NCBI GenBank assembly: GCA_024692925.1
Contig: JAILLX010000015.1
Span: 1-5,335, forward strand
Length of the DNA: 5,335 nucleotides
Source: a bacterium
GTDB taxonomy: Bacteria; Pseudomonadota; Alphaproteobacteria; Rs-D84; CACZYB01
Direction of reading: 5' to 3'
Shown here: in pieces, positions 4,542-5,335 of the stretch
Layout: every line of letters begins with the position of its first letter
How positions within the stretch are numbered: the first letter of the stretch is position 1
Made by a program: the position numbers and the translations under genes
Notes under the pieces: model-generated
The model's input: the letters and a program-made list of their open reading frames with translations, nothing else
Told to the model about the DNA's origin: nothing
Databases searched by the model: none

Positions 4542-4545
4542 CGTT

Positions 4546-5238
4546 TTATAAAATTCCAAAAGATTTAAAACTGAAATAATTTCCCTTTCCGACAATTAAA
4601 TGATCATGAAGTGGAACATCAATAGTTTTAAGACTTTCCTTTATTTTTCTTGTTATATTTATATCAGCATTAGATGGTGTCGTGTCACCAGTTGGGTGAT
4701 TGTGTACGATAATTACACTTGATGCACCAACTTCTAATACCCGTTTTAAAATTTCCCTTGGGTAAACAGACGAAGTATTTATTGTCCCAGTTGTATGAGT
4801 TTCATCCTTTATTAAATGACATTTTGTATCAAGGTATAAAATATGAAATTCTTCGGTTTGTTTATTACCAATGTTTAACTGGCAATAATTTATTAACTCT
4901 TGCCAATTTGAAATAACAGAACTTTCTTTTACCTTATCCATTAAAACACGAGCCATCGAAAGATTGATTATTTTGAATGCAGATATAGTTGCTTCACCAA
5001 TACCACTTATTTTTAAAAGTTCAGATGTAGGTGCATTTATTACACCGGCAAATGTTGAAAATTTTTTAAGTAATTCTTTTGCCAAAGGTTTTACATCACG
5101 TCGTGGAATTACAATAGTTAGTAAAAGTTCAAGCAATTCATAATCTGCAAAAACATCACCATTTGATTCAAGAAGCTTTTTTCTAAGCCTTTCTCTGTGT
5201 CCGATATAATGAGGTTGAGTGTTTTTTTCTTCTGTCAT
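4546..5238 (-). CDS. radC: RadC-like JAB/MPN-domain protein
   Basis: This 230-residue protein has the full RadC layout and typical length. The N-terminal helical region opens with GHRERLRKKLL and IPRRDVKPLAKELL. A helix-hairpin-helix follows (LLKISGIGEATISAF, 74-88), and then the JAB/MPN metalloprotease-like domain (about 108-230). The JAMM-type metal site is intact: E130, H179 and H181 in HNHPTGD, S189 and D192. The C-terminal HDHLIVG motif (211-217) is also present. The family was named for a DNA-repair phenotype that was later assigned elsewhere; its biochemical role is unsettled, and some members act in DNA transfer or mobile-element biology. The gene is first in an operon with RNase J, 18 bases downstream. 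Its own ribosome site is weak (only AAAG-like bases before ATG), so initiation may be inefficient. The protein looks complete and undamaged. Confidence 0.95.
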   Translation of the reverse strand: MTEEKNTQPHYIGHRERLRKKLLESNGDVFADYELLELLLTIVIPRRDVKPLAKELLKKFSTFAGVINAPTSELLKISGIGEATISAFKIINLSMARVLMDKVKESSVISNWQELINYCQLNIGNKQTEEFHILYLDTKCHLIKDETHTTGTINTSSVYPREILKRVLEVGASSVIIVHNHPTGDTTPSNADINITRKIKESLKTIDVPLHDHLIVGKGNYFSFKSFGIL

Positions 5239-5267
5239 TCTTTACTACTTTTGTTTTATTCCTTTTG

Positions 5268-5296
5268 ATTTTACCTGTTTTTAAGTCATTTGTAAA
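5268..5296 (-). promoter_or_regulatory. Promoter of the radC-RNase J operon
   Basis: On the minus strand, TTTACA (5291-5296) and TAAAAT (5268-5273) are 17 bases apart, each matching consensus at five of six positions. The predicted start near 5261 gives a leader of about 23 bases. The last 39 bases of the window are AT-rich with no further feature seen. Confidence 0.65.
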
Positions 5297-5335
5297 GACT
5301 TTGTTTTTCATTTTGAATATAGTAAAAGTTTTTTT

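Overview
The window looks like chromosomal DNA from an AT-rich Gram-negative bacterium, most likely an alphaproteobacterium of a reduced or host-associated lineage. Three things point that way. The RNase J and RadC proteins have sequence features I associate with alphaproteobacterial members (RadC with GHRERLR and IPRRDVKPLAKELL; RNase J with LHTGDWKFDP and GRSM). A signal-peptide-bearing outer-membrane beta-barrel ends in a C-terminal Phe. Intergenic DNA is very AT-rich, with clear sigma70-type promoters. This lineage call rests on remembered family patterns, not on a search.

Left end (1-600): a partial minus-strand gene runs off the window edge. It encodes a small protein with the Cys-x2-Cys ... 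HPNCxC signature of the C-terminal part of phage head-morphogenesis (MuF / SPP1 gp7-like) proteins. Just upstream of it, on the same strand, lie a near-consensus promoter, a 14-bp hairpin and an intrinsic terminator that ends only about a dozen bases before the start codon. This is either a roughly 77-nt stand-alone small RNA or an attenuated leader. A divergent promoter drives the outer-membrane protein gene (600-1622), which ends in its own terminator.

Middle (1680-2700): two tandem glycine tRNAs (UCC and CCC anticodons) lie on the plus strand. They converge on a 78-codon unknown gene on the minus strand, which has a strong Shine-Dalgarno and a promoter with a perfect palindrome centred on its -10 box. 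Beyond that is a 381-base gene-free stretch. It contains a second copy of the 3' end of tRNA-Asn, a compact GC-rich array of small TTC-centred hairpins with an 11-base period, and two intrinsic terminators. It leads into the tRNA-Asn(GUU) gene itself on the minus strand. A duplicated tRNA tail flanking foreign-looking sequence is the signature of site-specific integration, but here the enclosed segment is only about 130 bases.

Right end (2700-5335): a two-gene minus-strand operon, radC followed 18 bases later by an RNase J gene, driven by a near-consensus promoter at the far right. RNase J carries an unusual lysine-rich N-terminal tail of about 45 residues. No clear terminator separates it from the tRNA-Asn promoter.

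The most unusual parts are the small RNA or leader upstream of the phage-like gene and the tRNA-Asn-linked mini-element. The protein-coding genes other than the partial left-end gene and the 78-codon gene belong to familiar families.
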